Source: Anaerolineae bacterium
GTDB lineage: Bacteria > Chloroflexota > Anaerolineae > Aggregatilineales > Phototrophicaceae
Assembly: GCA_020849765.1 (NCBI GenBank)
Contig: JADLAY010000069.1
Coordinates: 1-64,000, forward strand
Length of the DNA: 64,000 nt
Reading direction: 5' to 3'
Shown here: positions 23,597 through 33,941 of the stretch, one piece after another
Position numbering within the stretch: the first letter of the stretch is position 1
How the letters are laid out: each line of letters starts with the position of its first letter
Notes under the pieces: model-generated
Database searches by the model: none
What the model was told of the DNA's origin: nothing
What the model saw: the letters and a program-made list of their open reading frames with translations, nothing else
Translations under genes and position numbers: made by a program

Positions 23597-24654
23597 TCAG
23601 CAGATGCGCGGCAGTTGCTCGCCAATCTGCATCGTGATCACACGCGTGCCGCCGATGCCGGTTTTCGCGACGACCATGCCCGGATGCGCATCGACCACAT
23701 GACCGATGAGGGCGGCGTCTTTCCCAAAAGGATGCCGCCGCATCGTCTCCAACAGCGCCTCGGCGTCCTCAGCCGGGACGACCGCGATCAGCTTGCCCTC
23801 GTTGGCGACGAACAACGGGTCCATGCCGAGCAGTTCACAGGCCGCGGCCACTTCCGGTCTGACCGGCAGCGCATTCTCATCCAGCACCATGCCCACGCCT
23901 GCAGATTTCGCGATCTCGTTGAGCGACGAGGCGACGCCGCCGCGCGTCGGATCGCGCAGGACGTGAATGTTGCTCGTCGTCTCCAGCATGGCGGCGACGA
24001 GATGATTGAGCGGCGCAGAATCGCTCTCGATCACGCTCTCGAACTCCAAGCCTTCGCGCACGCTCATGATCGCCATACCGTGATCGCCGATCATGCCGCT
24101 GACGAGGATGGCATCGCCAGGGCGCGCATTCTGCGGCGCAATGTCCACGCCATCCGGGATCAGGCCGACGCCGCTGGTGTTGATGTAAAGGCCGTCGCCG
24201 TGCCCCTTGTCGACGACTTTGGTATCGCCGGTCACGACCTGGACGCCCGCCTGGCGCGCCGCAGCGGCCATCCGTTCGGCCAGGCTGCCCAATGTCGCCA
24301 TCGGCAGCCCTTCCTCGACGATCATGCCCACACTCAGGAAGAGCGGGCGCGCGCCGAGCATCGACAGGTCGTTGACCGTGCCGTTGATGGCGAGGTCGCC
24401 GATGCAGCCGCCGGGGAAGAACAGCGGGCGCACGACGTAGGAATCGGTCGAAAACGCCAGCCGCTGCCCGCCGATGGTGAAGTGCGCGGCATCGGCCAGC
24501 GACGCGAGGGCATCATTCTGGAAAGCGGGCAGGAACAGATGCTCCACCAGGTCCGCCGAAAGTTTGCCGCCGCCGCCATGCCCCATCACGATCTGCGGAT
24601 AATCACGCAGCGGCATTGGGCAGGTCCAGTTGTCGAAGTTGACGCCGTCTGTCA

Positions 24655-24655
<1 letters not shown>
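23597..24655 (-). CDS. hypE: hydrogenase maturation protein HypE
   Basis: Dehydrates the thiocarbamate it receives from HypF to make the cyanide ligand of the [NiFe] centre. About 352 residues of the PurM/HypE fold. Visible: VMGHGGGGKLSADL near the N-terminus, FSTDSYVVRPLFFPGG, NGTVNDLSMLGA, and DPTRGGVASSLNEIA. The C-terminus is PRIC, with the final Cys that carries the modification. ATG 24655 is within the frame that opens at 24781; it shares one base with the hypD stop and begins the family-like sequence. It is the last gene of the cluster. Confidence 0.92.
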
Positions 24656-25761
<1,106 letters not shown>

Positions 25762-25776
25762 GTGCTTCCCTCTGCG

Positions 25777-26058
25777 CTACGCATCGGCCTGATCGGCCAT
25801 CTCTGGCGGCGCTGCGGCGTGAAGCTCTTCCTCCAGCGTGCCCATCTCTTCGAACAAGCGCAGCGTTTCCAGCGCCGATTCCTCGTCCAGCCGCGTGATG
25901 GCGAAGCCGACGTGGACGATGGTGTAATCGCCGATCGCCGCTTCCGGGACATATTCCAGGCAGACCTCTTTGACGATGCCGCCGAAATTGACCTTGCCCA
26001 TGCGCGCGCCACCGTCGTCATAAATCTCGGTGATTTTTCCAGGGATACCCAGGCACAT
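25777..26058 (-). CDS. hypC: hydrogenase maturation chaperone HypC
   Basis: 93 residues, the normal length for HypC/HupF. It begins MCLGIPGK with the essential Cys2, which forms part of the complex with HypD and the large-subunit precursor, followed by GGIVKEVCLEYV and GDYTIVHVGFAI. The C-terminal 25 residues are an acidic, Ala-rich extension. It lies between hypF and hypD on the same strand. Its partner hydrogenase large subunit is not in the window. Confidence 0.92.
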   Translation of the reverse strand: MCLGIPGKITEIYDDGGARMGKVNFGGIVKEVCLEYVPEAAIGDYTIVHVGFAITRLDEESALETLRLFEEMGTLEEELHAAAPPEMADQADA

Positions 26059-26075
26059 AATGCAATCCTGTCTCT

Positions 26076-28418
26076 TTATCGTCGCGATTCAAGCTGTCGG
26101 CAGCCGATAACGGCCTGCCCAAGCGCCAGCCCGCCATCATTGGCCGGGACAACGCGATGTGTCAAAACGGTGAAGCCGCGGCCACGCAAGCGGCGCGCGG
26201 TCGCATCCAGCAGATGCACATTCTGGAACACACCGCCGCTCAGCGCCACCGTATCCAGCCCCGTGTCTGCGCGCAGGTAGGCACAGATGCGAGCGACGAC
26301 CACCGCGACGGCGGCATGAAAGCGCCCGGCGATGATCTCCGGCAGGACGCCCTGGCGCACGTCGGCGACCACGGCGGCAATGACCGGCGCAGGATCGATG
26401 ATACGCCCGTCGCCATTGTCGAAGAGGTCGAACGTGTAGGCGGAGGCGCGGTCGTTGACCGCAGCATCGAGCGGAGGCAGCAAGCCCTCAAGCTCGATGG
26501 CGGCCTGCGCCTCATAGGTGATCGTCTCGCGCACGCCGATTAGCGCCGCCACGGCATCGAACAAGCGCCCCATGCTGCTCGACGACACGGTGTTGAAGCC
26601 CGTCTCGAACTGGCGGCGCAGGACGCGCTGCTCCGTCTCGGAGCAGGACGCGACCGGTGCGAGCGTTTCGTCCCAGCCGATACCCGCCGCCCACAGATGC
26701 GCCAGCGCCAACCGGTAGGGCCGTTTGATCGACGCGTCGCCGCCCGGCAGCGGAATGTACTTGAGGTGCGCCGCCCGCCGGAAGCCATCGTAATCCGCGA
26801 TCAACACCTCGCCGCCCCAGATCGCGCCATCGGTGCCGTAGCCCGTGCCATCGAAGCAAACGCCGATGACGGGCTGCGTCCCATCCAGGCCATGCTCGGC
26901 CATCGCCCCTGCAATGTGCGCATGATGATGCTGGGCACGCAGCAGCGGGATGGTGCGCGCAGCCGCGTATTTGGATGCCCAATCAGTCGTCATGTAGCCA
27001 GGATGCAGATCGCAGACGACCGCCTCCGGCTGCGCGTGATAGAGCGAACACAGATGATCGACCGCGCGCCCGTAGGCGTCCAGCGTCTCCAGGTTCTCCA
27101 TGTCGCCGATGTGCTGGCTCATGAAGGCGTAGTGATCCTGCGTCAGGCAGAAGGTGTTCTTGAGTTCACCACCCGTCGCCAGGAGCGTTTTGACCTCGAA
27201 CGGCAGCCGCACCGGGAATGGTGTGTAGCCGCGCGAACGGCGCATCGGCAGCTCGTGCCCTTCGTAGATGCGCACGACCGAGTCGTCACAGCGGGCATGG
27301 ATCGGGCGGTCGTGAAAGAGAAACGCATCAACGAGCGGTGTCAACCCGGCCAGTGCCGCCTCGTTGTCTTTGACAATCGGCTCGTCGCTGTAATTGCCGG
27401 AGGTCATGACCAGCGGTGTGTCGTCGATTAGCAGGTAGTGGAGCGGCGTATACGGCAGCATGACGCCGACGTAGGCATTGCCGGGCGCGACCAGCGCCGA
27501 TAGAGCACTGCCGGGCCGCTTGCGCAGCAGCAGAATCGGGCGTTCGCGGCTGCTCAGCAGCTTCGCTTCCTCGGCGTTGACGAAAGCGATCTGCCGTGCA
27601 GAGTCGAGATCGCGCACCATGACGGCGAACGGCTTATCGACCCGGCCCTTGCGCTCGCGCAATCGAGCGACGGCATCGTCACTCGTGGCGTCGCAGGCCA
27701 GATGGAAGCCGCCCAGCCCTTTGACGGCGACGATCTTGCCCTCCGCCAGCGCCGTTTTGGCCGCTGCGATAGCGTCTTCGCCGCGCGTGTCCGTCGGCGA
27801 TGTGGCTGCGTCGGGCGTCCCGGCCAGCGTGTACCAGACTTGCGGGCCGCACTCCGGGCACGCATTCGGTTGGGCATGGAAGCGCCGGTCGTGCGGATCG
27901 TGATATTCCGCCGCGCAGTCCGGGCACATGGCGAAGTTCGACATCGTCGTCGCGGCGCGGTCGTAAGGGATCTGCTCGATGATCGAGAAGCGCGGCCCAC
28001 AGTTGGTGCAGTTGATGAACGGGTAGTGATAGCGCCGGTCGGATGGATCGAACAGTTCACGCAAGCAGTCATCGCAGATGGCGAGATCGGGCGGGATGAG
28101 CGCCGTCACGGTGGCCTGCGCTTCGCTCTCGACGATGACGAAGTCCGTCTCGCCGGTCGGCTCCAGCGGCTCGACCGTCACCGCCTCGATGCGTGCGAGC
28201 GGCGGCGCATCCTCGACCAGCGCGGCCTGGAAGGCGTCCAGGACTTCAGGTACGCCCTCGATCTCGATGAAGACGCCCGCGCCATTGTTGCCGACGTGCC
28301 CGGCTAGCGCATAACGCTCTGCCAGCCCGTAGACGAAGGGACGGAAGCCGACGCCCTGCACGATGCCGCGCACGGTCAGACGAACGCGCTGGCGCTCGGA
28401 CGTCGCAGCAGTGCTCAC
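26076..28418 (-). CDS. hypF: carbamoyltransferase HypF
   Basis: Makes carbamoyl-adenylate from carbamoyl phosphate and passes the carbamoyl group to HypE. 780 residues with all expected domains in order: acylphosphatase (about 8-95, VRGIVQGVGFRPFVYG), two zinc-finger-like blocks (CDDC through CGPRF and CPDC through CPECG, about 112-195), YrdC-like domain (about 205-385) and Kae1-like domain to the end (CFDGTGYGTDGAIWGGE, HHAHIAG, LSGGVFQN). GTG 28418 is the start, with GGAGG about seven bases upstream. It appears complete and intact. Confidence 0.93.
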   Translation of the reverse strand: MSTAATSERQRVRLTVRGIVQGVGFRPFVYGLAERYALAGHVGNNGAGVFIEIEGVPEVLDAFQAALVEDAPPLARIEAVTVEPLEPTGETDFVIVESEAQATVTALIPPDLAICDDCLRELFDPSDRRYHYPFINCTNCGPRFSIIEQIPYDRAATTMSNFAMCPDCAAEYHDPHDRRFHAQPNACPECGPQVWYTLAGTPDAATSPTDTRGEDAIAAAKTALAEGKIVAVKGLGGFHLACDATSDDAVARLRERKGRVDKPFAVMVRDLDSARQIAFVNAEEAKLLSSRERPILLLRKRPGSALSALVAPGNAYVGVMLPYTPLHYLLIDDTPLVMTSGNYSDEPIVKDNEAALAGLTPLVDAFLFHDRPIHARCDDSVVRIYEGHELPMRRSRGYTPFPVRLPFEVKTLLATGGELKNTFCLTQDHYAFMSQHIGDMENLETLDAYGRAVDHLCSLYHAQPEAVVCDLHPGYMTTDWASKYAAARTIPLLRAQHHHAHIAGAMAEHGLDGTQPVIGVCFDGTGYGTDGAIWGGEVLIADYDGFRRAAHLKYIPLPGGDASIKRPYRLALAHLWAAGIGWDETLAPVASCSETEQRVLRRQFETGFNTVSSSSMGRLFDAVAALIGVRETITYEAQAAIELEGLLPPLDAAVNDRASAYTFDLFDNGDGRIIDPAPVIAAVVADVRQGVLPEIIAGRFHAAVAVVVARICAYLRADTGLDTVALSGGVFQNVHLLDATARRLRGRGFTVLTHRVVPANDGGLALGQAVIGCRQLESRR

Positions 28419-28456
28419 GTGATTACCTCCCCCCGCTCAAACAGCATGACCGTCGC

Positions 28457-29161
28457 TTAGCTCGACTCGGCCTCTGGCGCAGCCGTGTGCAGCGCTTCCC
28501 GCCGCTCCGCCAGATAGCTCAGCCATGCGTCGACGCCTCGCCCGGTCTTGGCCGAAGTCTCGAACGTGACCATGCCGGGGCGAATGGCCTGGATGTTGGT
28601 GTAGGCGGCTTTGCGGTCGAACTCGACCGCTTCCGCGATGTCGATCTTGGTGATCAGCGCCACGTCCGACGAATTGAACATGGTCGGGTATTTGAGCGGC
28701 TTATCTTCGCCCTCGGTCACAGACAGCATGACCGCGCGCAGATGCTCGCCCAGGTCGTAGCTGGCCGGGCAGACGAGATTGCCGACGTTTTCGATGAAGA
28801 GATAGTCGAAATCGCTCAGGTCAATGCCCCACTCGGCCAGATGATCGCTGATCATGTCCGCCTCGAGGTGGCAATTGCCGCCGGTCTCGATCTGGTGCGC
28901 GGGGGCGCCACTGCGCGCCAGCCGCTTGGCGTCGTTATCGGTTGCCAGGTCGCCGACCAGCGCACCGGCATTGAGGCCGGACTCGCGCAAATGGCGGAGC
29001 ATGACTTCCAGCAGCGCCGTTTTCCCGGCGCCAGGGCTGGAGACGAGATTGACCACATAGACCCCGGCTTCGTTAAAGCGCGTGCGCAACTGCTGCGCCA
29101 ACAGATCGTTTTTCTCCAGCACGCCGCGCCGGATTTCAAGAATACGCGGGTTGTTCATCAT
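28457..29161 (-). CDS. hypB: hydrogenase nickel incorporation GTPase HypB
   Basis: GTPase that delivers nickel with HypA to the hydrogenase large subunit. About 234 residues. P-loop SSPGAGKTALLE, then VGDLATDNDAKRL, ETGGNCHLEADM with nickel/zinc-binding Cys and His, FIENVGNLVCPASYDLG and LITKIDIAEAV. It lacks a CxxCGC motif and a His-rich tract at the N-terminus, so it is the short form without nickel storage. Two adjacent ATGs (29161 and 29158) follow GGAG; either could be used. It overlaps hypA by about 26 bases. The open frame upstream to 29485 is a shadow of hypA. Confidence 0.92.
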   Translation of the reverse strand: MMNNPRILEIRRGVLEKNDLLAQQLRTRFNEAGVYVVNLVSSPGAGKTALLEVMLRHLRESGLNAGALVGDLATDNDAKRLARSGAPAHQIETGGNCHLEADMISDHLAEWGIDLSDFDYLFIENVGNLVCPASYDLGEHLRAVMLSVTEGEDKPLKYPTMFNSSDVALITKIDIAEAVEFDRKAAYTNIQAIRPGMVTFETSAKTGRGVDAWLSYLAERREALHTAAPEAESS

Positions 29162-29501
29162 CAATCTCCAAAGATAGGATTTCGAGTTCTTTGCCTTGGC
29201 GGATGTCGCCGGTGGGTGTGCCGCATTGTGGGCAGCAGAAGAGCTGAATATCGGGCAGTTCCGAGACGGCATCGCAAACGGGGCAGTAGACCATGACCGG
29301 CACGTCTTCGATCTCCAGGCGCGAGCCTTCCAGCAGCGTGCCCTTAATCGCGATGTCGTAGCCGAACAGGAGCGCATCCTTCTCGACGCCGGACAGCTTG
29401 CCCAGGCGCAGATAAACGGCATCGACGCCGCTGGCTCCCGCCTCTTGCGCCGCCTGCGAGGCGATGTCGACCAGGTTATACGCAATCGATAACTCGTGCA
29501 T
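29136..29501 (-). CDS. hypA: hydrogenase nickel metallochaperone HypA
   Basis: 121-residue metallochaperone partner of HypB. It begins MHELSIAYNLVDIA, where the N-terminal amine and His2 bind nickel, so ATG 29501 is chosen over the in-frame start at 29510. The zinc site is seen as CPVCD and CCPQC in the second half, followed by a short tail. It is the first gene of the hypA-B-F-C-D-E unit, and 105 bases separate it from the vWA gene on the other side. Confidence 0.92.
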   Translation of the reverse strand: MHELSIAYNLVDIASQAAQEAGASGVDAVYLRLGKLSGVEKDALLFGYDIAIKGTLLEGSRLEIEDVPVMVYCPVCDAVSELPDIQLFCCPQCGTPTGDIRQGKELEILSLEIDDEQPAYS

Positions 29502-29606
29502 AATGCCCACGATCTCAGATCATATTCGGTATTGTTATCATAGGAGATTGAGGGCCGAAGCGGTTGTAATGCACATCAGCCGGAGAGCATGACGATCATC
29601 ACCGAT

Positions 29607-31526
29607 TTAACGTCCGGGCTGTTTTTGACGCGCGCCGCGTAAATCCAGCGGCCGGAAGGCGACCGGCGCGCGCGTCCGCCGCCAGTAGACGAACCATTCG
29701 ATCAGCAGTATGACCAGCCCCAACAGCGCCAGCCAGCCCCAGAATTCATACTGGCCGATCTCTTCTTCCTCGCCGCTGGCGACCTCGATCTGCCCCAACG
29801 TGAGCGTCGTCCGTGGCGCGATCTCGCTTTCGAGCGGCGCGAACAGGTTGACCGAGAAGTATGTGCGTTCGACCGTATCGTTCTGATGAGTCAGGTCGAG
29901 CGCGTACAGCCCCGGCTGCTCCGTATCGCCGAAGACCGGGTTAGCCTGCATCGGGAGCTCGCGCTGCGCCCCGTCAGGTAAGGTGACGCTCGCCGCTTGC
30001 GCATCCGCGGGCAAACGCAGCCCGACCGGCTCGCCGACGACGAAGGCATTGCGCGCCAGCACATCTTCCGGCGTGTACCAATCGAGCAGCGCCGTCATCA
30101 GGATCGGGAACGTGATTTGCAGCGGCAGATCAGTTTCGTGCAGATCGAAGGGCAGGATGGCGATCTGGCGCCCATCGACCTCGCCAGCCAGCAGCAGCGC
30201 GCCGCCTTCCGCGCTGATCAGCGGCTCGGCCCAATCGGCCTCGACCTGCCGGAAGCGCAGGACGTTGACCGCATCGAAATCGACAAAGGTCATCCGCGGG
30301 TCGTCGCGCCGCACGTGAATGCCACTCGTCTGATCGGTGTAATCGCCCAACGTAAACAGCGCATTGCTGCTCGGTGGGTTGATGATCAGCAGGTCATCCT
30401 GCGGCAGCGTGTTCGGCAGCCAGCCATCGAGCACGACCAGATCGAAGTCGCCGGTGGGCATGCCGATGTCCGTGCTGCCCTGGAAGATGCGCACGCCGGG
30501 CATACTGCGCAGCACCTGCTCGACAAAACGATTGCCCGACGACATCAGGAGCACATTGCGCATACCGGCGCCGGGCGCGACGGCGAACGCGGCATCATCC
30601 TGTGGCAGGTAATCGACAAAGGTCGAGCCGCTCGGCGGCGTCAGCGCCGCTTGCAGCGTGCTGTAATCCTCCGGCAGGGCTGAGGACACGACCGGCAGTT
30701 TGCCACGCGCGGGAACCGTGTAGCGTTCGGCGCTGAAGAGTGCGCCGTCGACGCCGAGTGAGAAGATGACGTCCGCATCGACGGCGCTGTAGTTCGTGAT
30801 CTCGGCGAACAACTGCGGGTTCTGGCCGGGCAGCCCACGTGCCGCCAGCGCCGTGACCGCCAGGTTCGCATCCGAGCGACCGACGGGCACGAATTCGATG
30901 TCGCCCGGAATCGGTGGAAACTCGGCGGCCGAGCCGATGCCGCCATCGCCGATGATGAGGACGTTGAAATCCTGTGCGCTGGCGCCACCCGCTGCGGCCA
31001 GGGTCAACGCCGCCGTCCAATCGGCCAGCGCGCTGGAAGCCTGCGCACTGTCGATGGCCGTATGGAGAACCGCCGAATCGTTGGTGTAACCGGCCAGGAC
31101 TTCCGGCACGTCCGCCACGCGGATGACAGTCATCCGGTCGCCCGCATTCATCGTGTCGACGATGTCGTTGGCGATCCGCTGCGCCGCGGCAAAGCGCGTC
31201 CCGTTGTCGACGTCGGTGGCGTTCATGCTGGCCGAGGCGTCCAGCAGCAGTGCGATCTGGCCGGAGGTGACGGCGGGCACGGTGATGAACGGACGCGCCA
31301 GCGCGATCACGAGCAGGGCCAGGAGCAGCAGTTGCAGCAGGAGCAGCAAATTGCGCCGGAGTTTCTGCCATGGCGTGTTGGCTTCGCGGTCGCGCACGAC
31401 CTGCTGCCACAGATAGGTGCTGCTGACGCTGGTTTCGCGCCGACGCAGCCGCAGCATGTAGAGCAGGATGACGGGGATGGCGAGCAGCCCGGCAAGCAGG
31501 GCCAGCGGCGATAGAAACGACATCAT
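29607..31526 (-). CDS. vWA-domain membrane protein (BatA-type)
   Basis: 639 residues. Two hydrophobic helices at the N-terminus (about 5-25 and 58-78) flank a basic stretch of the BatA N-terminal type (SVSSTYLWQQV, WQKLRRNLLLLLQ). A vWA-like domain follows (about 90-250), with the metal-ion site LLLDASASMNATD. The middle is a long extracytoplasmic region and a C-terminal helix (about 595-615) ends in a short basic tail. With the DUF58 protein next to it and a MoxR ATPase elsewhere, it probably belongs to the MoxR-DUF58-vWA group proposed to act in envelope protein activation. Its function is unknown in detail. Confidence 0.75.
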   Translation of the reverse strand: MMSFLSPLALLAGLLAIPVILLYMLRLRRRETSVSSTYLWQQVVRDREANTPWQKLRRNLLLLLQLLLLALLVIALARPFITVPAVTSGQIALLLDASASMNATDVDNGTRFAAAQRIANDIVDTMNAGDRMTVIRVADVPEVLAGYTNDSAVLHTAIDSAQASSALADWTAALTLAAAGGASAQDFNVLIIGDGGIGSAAEFPPIPGDIEFVPVGRSDANLAVTALAARGLPGQNPQLFAEITNYSAVDADVIFSLGVDGALFSAERYTVPARGKLPVVSSALPEDYSTLQAALTPPSGSTFVDYLPQDDAAFAVAPGAGMRNVLLMSSGNRFVEQVLRSMPGVRIFQGSTDIGMPTGDFDLVVLDGWLPNTLPQDDLLIINPPSSNALFTLGDYTDQTSGIHVRRDDPRMTFVDFDAVNVLRFRQVEADWAEPLISAEGGALLLAGEVDGRQIAILPFDLHETDLPLQITFPILMTALLDWYTPEDVLARNAFVVGEPVGLRLPADAQAASVTLPDGAQRELPMQANPVFGDTEQPGLYALDLTHQNDTVERTYFSVNLFAPLESEIAPRTTLTLGQIEVASGEEEEIGQYEFWGWLALLGLVILLIEWFVYWRRTRAPVAFRPLDLRGARQKQPGR

Positions 31527-31571
31527 GCCCCCTCAGCCATCATCACGGACATTACAACTCCGGTGCACATG

Positions 31572-32477
31572 CTACTTGACCACGCCCAGACGCCGCAGGT
31601 CGTAGAGGATGATCTTCTCCCAGGGGGTGCTGGTCAGTGCGAAGATGTAATGCACGCCGCGGCGTGCGCACTCCGCCCGTATCCCGTCGCGCCACTCGTC
31701 CACGCGCCGCATGTAGAGCGCGCGCATCGCCCCGTCCAGGCTGACCTCCTGGCCCGCGCCCGTTTCGACGTCGATCAGCCGCAGGTCGCCTGTCAGCGGC
31801 GGCTCGATCTCGTCCGGCGCCAACACGTGGATGACGACGACCTCGCAGCCCTTGCCCAGGAAGGCAGTCAGGCCATCGATGTAGCCCGAGGGCGAGAACA
31901 TGTCGCTGATCAACACTACCAGACCCGGACGCCCGGTGCGCAGTGCGTAGCGCTTGAGCGCGCTGTTGAGATCGGTCTCGCCGTCCGCTTCCAGGCCGTT
32001 GACGTAGCGCATCATCGGCACGCCGAAGCCGCGCCCGCGTGCCGGGCCGAAATCGCGTGCATTGCGACCATTGAGAGTCGTCATCATCAGACGGTCGTTG
32101 GTCACCAGCGAGATGTAAGCCAGCCCGGCGAACAAACGGCGGGCGTAGATGAATTTCTCGTGCTGGGGATCGCCATCCTCAGCGGCCCAGCCCATGCTGG
32201 CGGAACCATCCAGCAGCAAATGCACCGCCAGATCTTCCTCGTCCTCGTACAGTTTGGTCAGCGGGCGGTCGGTGCGCGCGTAGATGTTCCAGTCGAGGCG
32301 GCGCAGATCATCGCCGGGCACATAGCTGCGGTAATCGGCAAATTCGATGCTGGTGCCGCGCTTGTTCGAGCGCCGTTCACCCTTGATCGCGCCCGTGCGC
32401 ACCTGCGAGGCGCGCAAAATGAGTTGTTCGAGTTTGCGCTGGGTGGGTTCGTCAAAGAGCTGTATCGAATCCGGCAT
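31572..32477 (-). CDS. DUF58 domain protein
   Basis: 301 residues. It contains the DUF58 hallmark EFADYRSYVPGDDLRRLDW at about 45-65, then LYEDEEDLAVHLLLDGSASMGW with a vWA-like DxSxS metal site at about 90. No membrane segment is seen. DUF58 proteins are generally found beside MoxR ATPases and vWA membrane proteins; here only the vWA protein (45 bases downstream) is adjacent, and the MoxR gene is some 17 kb away. The exact role is unknown. Confidence 0.8.
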   Translation of the reverse strand: MPDSIQLFDEPTQRKLEQLILRASQVRTGAIKGERRSNKRGTSIEFADYRSYVPGDDLRRLDWNIYARTDRPLTKLYEDEEDLAVHLLLDGSASMGWAAEDGDPQHEKFIYARRLFAGLAYISLVTNDRLMMTTLNGRNARDFGPARGRGFGVPMMRYVNGLEADGETDLNSALKRYALRTGRPGLVVLISDMFSPSGYIDGLTAFLGKGCEVVVIHVLAPDEIEPPLTGDLRLIDVETGAGQEVSLDGAMRALYMRRVDEWRDGIRAECARRGVHYIFALTSTPWEKIILYDLRRLGVVK

Positions 32478-32635
32478 ATGGCGAAATGACCTACTGGCTG
32501 CACCGTGTTACCAGTGTAGCGCGGAACCCATACACACGGCGATTTCGCCATGTGCTTTGGATTGTACTATAGAGTAGGCCGCAGGGTTCAAGAAAGCGGC
32601 GGAGCACGGTCGCCCATGCCCCGCCAGATATACTG

Positions 32636-33898
32636 TCATTTCTTCTTGTTGTAGCCAATGCTGGTGTTGTTCGGCACGATTCGATCCGGGTAGGCCGCGT
32701 AATCCTTTTCGCGCAGATCGGTGCCCAGCACCACGCCGTGACCGATGCGGAAGCCTGGCGGCACGTGGGCGTTCTTGCCAACGCAGGTGATGCCGAAATC
32801 ACCCATCTCGCTGATCTCGCCGACATGCGCACCCTCACCGACCACGGAGATCTTGTCGAGGATGCAGCGCTCGACCACCGCGTTCGCCTCGATGTAGGCG
32901 TCGGTCAGCACGACCGAATCGCGAACGATCGCGTTCGGGCCAACGACCACGCCGGGCGACAGAACGGAGTTCTCGATCACCGCGTTCTTATGCACGACCG
33001 TGCCGTGCGTCACCATGCTGTTGCGCACCACCGCCCCGGCATGGAAGTGCGCCGGGGGACGCTCCTCGCTTTGCGTGTGGATGATCCACGTGCGATCATT
33101 GAGGTTGAGCGAAGGCGGCGACTTGAGCAAGTCCATGTGCGCTTCCCAGTACGCCTCGACCGTCCCGACGTCGATCCAGTAGCCACCGTAGGGGAAGGCG
33201 AAGATCGGCATGTTCTCGCGCACCATGCGCGGCAGGATGTCTTTGCCGAAGTCGTGATTCGAATTTTCCAGCTCGCGATCTTCACTCAAAAGTCGTTCGA
33301 GCGTCGCATAGTTGAAGATGTAGACGCCCATGTTGGCCAGATTGCTGGGCGGCTTGGCCGGTTTTTCGAGGAAATCGCGCACACGGTACTCTTCATCGGT
33401 GTCGATGATGCCGTAGCGGCTGGCTTCATCCATCGGCACGCGGATGACGCAAATCGTCGCTTCCGCCTGCTTCTCACGATGGAACTGGAGCAGCACTTCA
33501 TAATCCATCTGGTAGATGTGATCGCCGGATAGGATAAGGACGTATTCAGGACGACCGCGGCGGATGAAGTTGAGGTTCTGCGTGACGGCATCGGCAGTGC
33601 CGAGATACCAATCGGTATCGTAGCGCCCCTTGTACGGCTGAAGCAGCTGCACGCCCCCGGTGAACGACCGGTCGAGATCCCACGGGCGCCCACGCCCAAT
33701 GTGATCGTTGAGGCTGTGCGGGCGATACTGCGTGAGCACCAGCACGTCGTTTATGCCGGAATTGACACAATTGCTCAAAACGAAATCGATAATGCGGTAT
33801 TTGCCAGCAAAGGGCACCGCCGGTTTGGCGCGTTTCGCCGTCAGCGTCGCCAGACGCGTCCCTTCACCGCCCGCCAGTATGACTGCTTTTACTCGCAT
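32636..33898 (-). CDS. glgC: glucose-1-phosphate adenylyltransferase
   Basis: Makes ADP-glucose for glycogen synthesis. 420 residues. Nucleotidyl-transfer motif ILAGGEGTRLATLTAKRAKP, followed by FAGKYRIIDFVLSNC, GTADAVTQN, LSGDHIYQMDYE and FLEKPAKP with the substrate-binding Lys. The C-terminal third holds left-handed beta-helix hexapeptide repeats (SVLSPGVVVGPNAIV, SVVLTDAYIEANAVV). It is a normal-length GlgC. It lies last in the branching enzyme-glgA-glgC operon, with 43 bases from the glgA stop to its start. Confidence 0.93.
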   Translation of the reverse strand: MRVKAVILAGGEGTRLATLTAKRAKPAVPFAGKYRIIDFVLSNCVNSGINDVLVLTQYRPHSLNDHIGRGRPWDLDRSFTGGVQLLQPYKGRYDTDWYLGTADAVTQNLNFIRRGRPEYVLILSGDHIYQMDYEVLLQFHREKQAEATICVIRVPMDEASRYGIIDTDEEYRVRDFLEKPAKPPSNLANMGVYIFNYATLERLLSEDRELENSNHDFGKDILPRMVRENMPIFAFPYGGYWIDVGTVEAYWEAHMDLLKSPPSLNLNDRTWIIHTQSEERPPAHFHAGAVVRNSMVTHGTVVHKNAVIENSVLSPGVVVGPNAIVRDSVVLTDAYIEANAVVERCILDKISVVGEGAHVGEISEMGDFGITCVGKNAHVPPGFRIGHGVVLGTDLREKDYAAYPDRIVPNNTSIGYNKKK

Positions 33899-33941
33899 AG
33901 ACGTGTCCTCCCGTCAAACCATAAGCCACTGCACATGAGCA

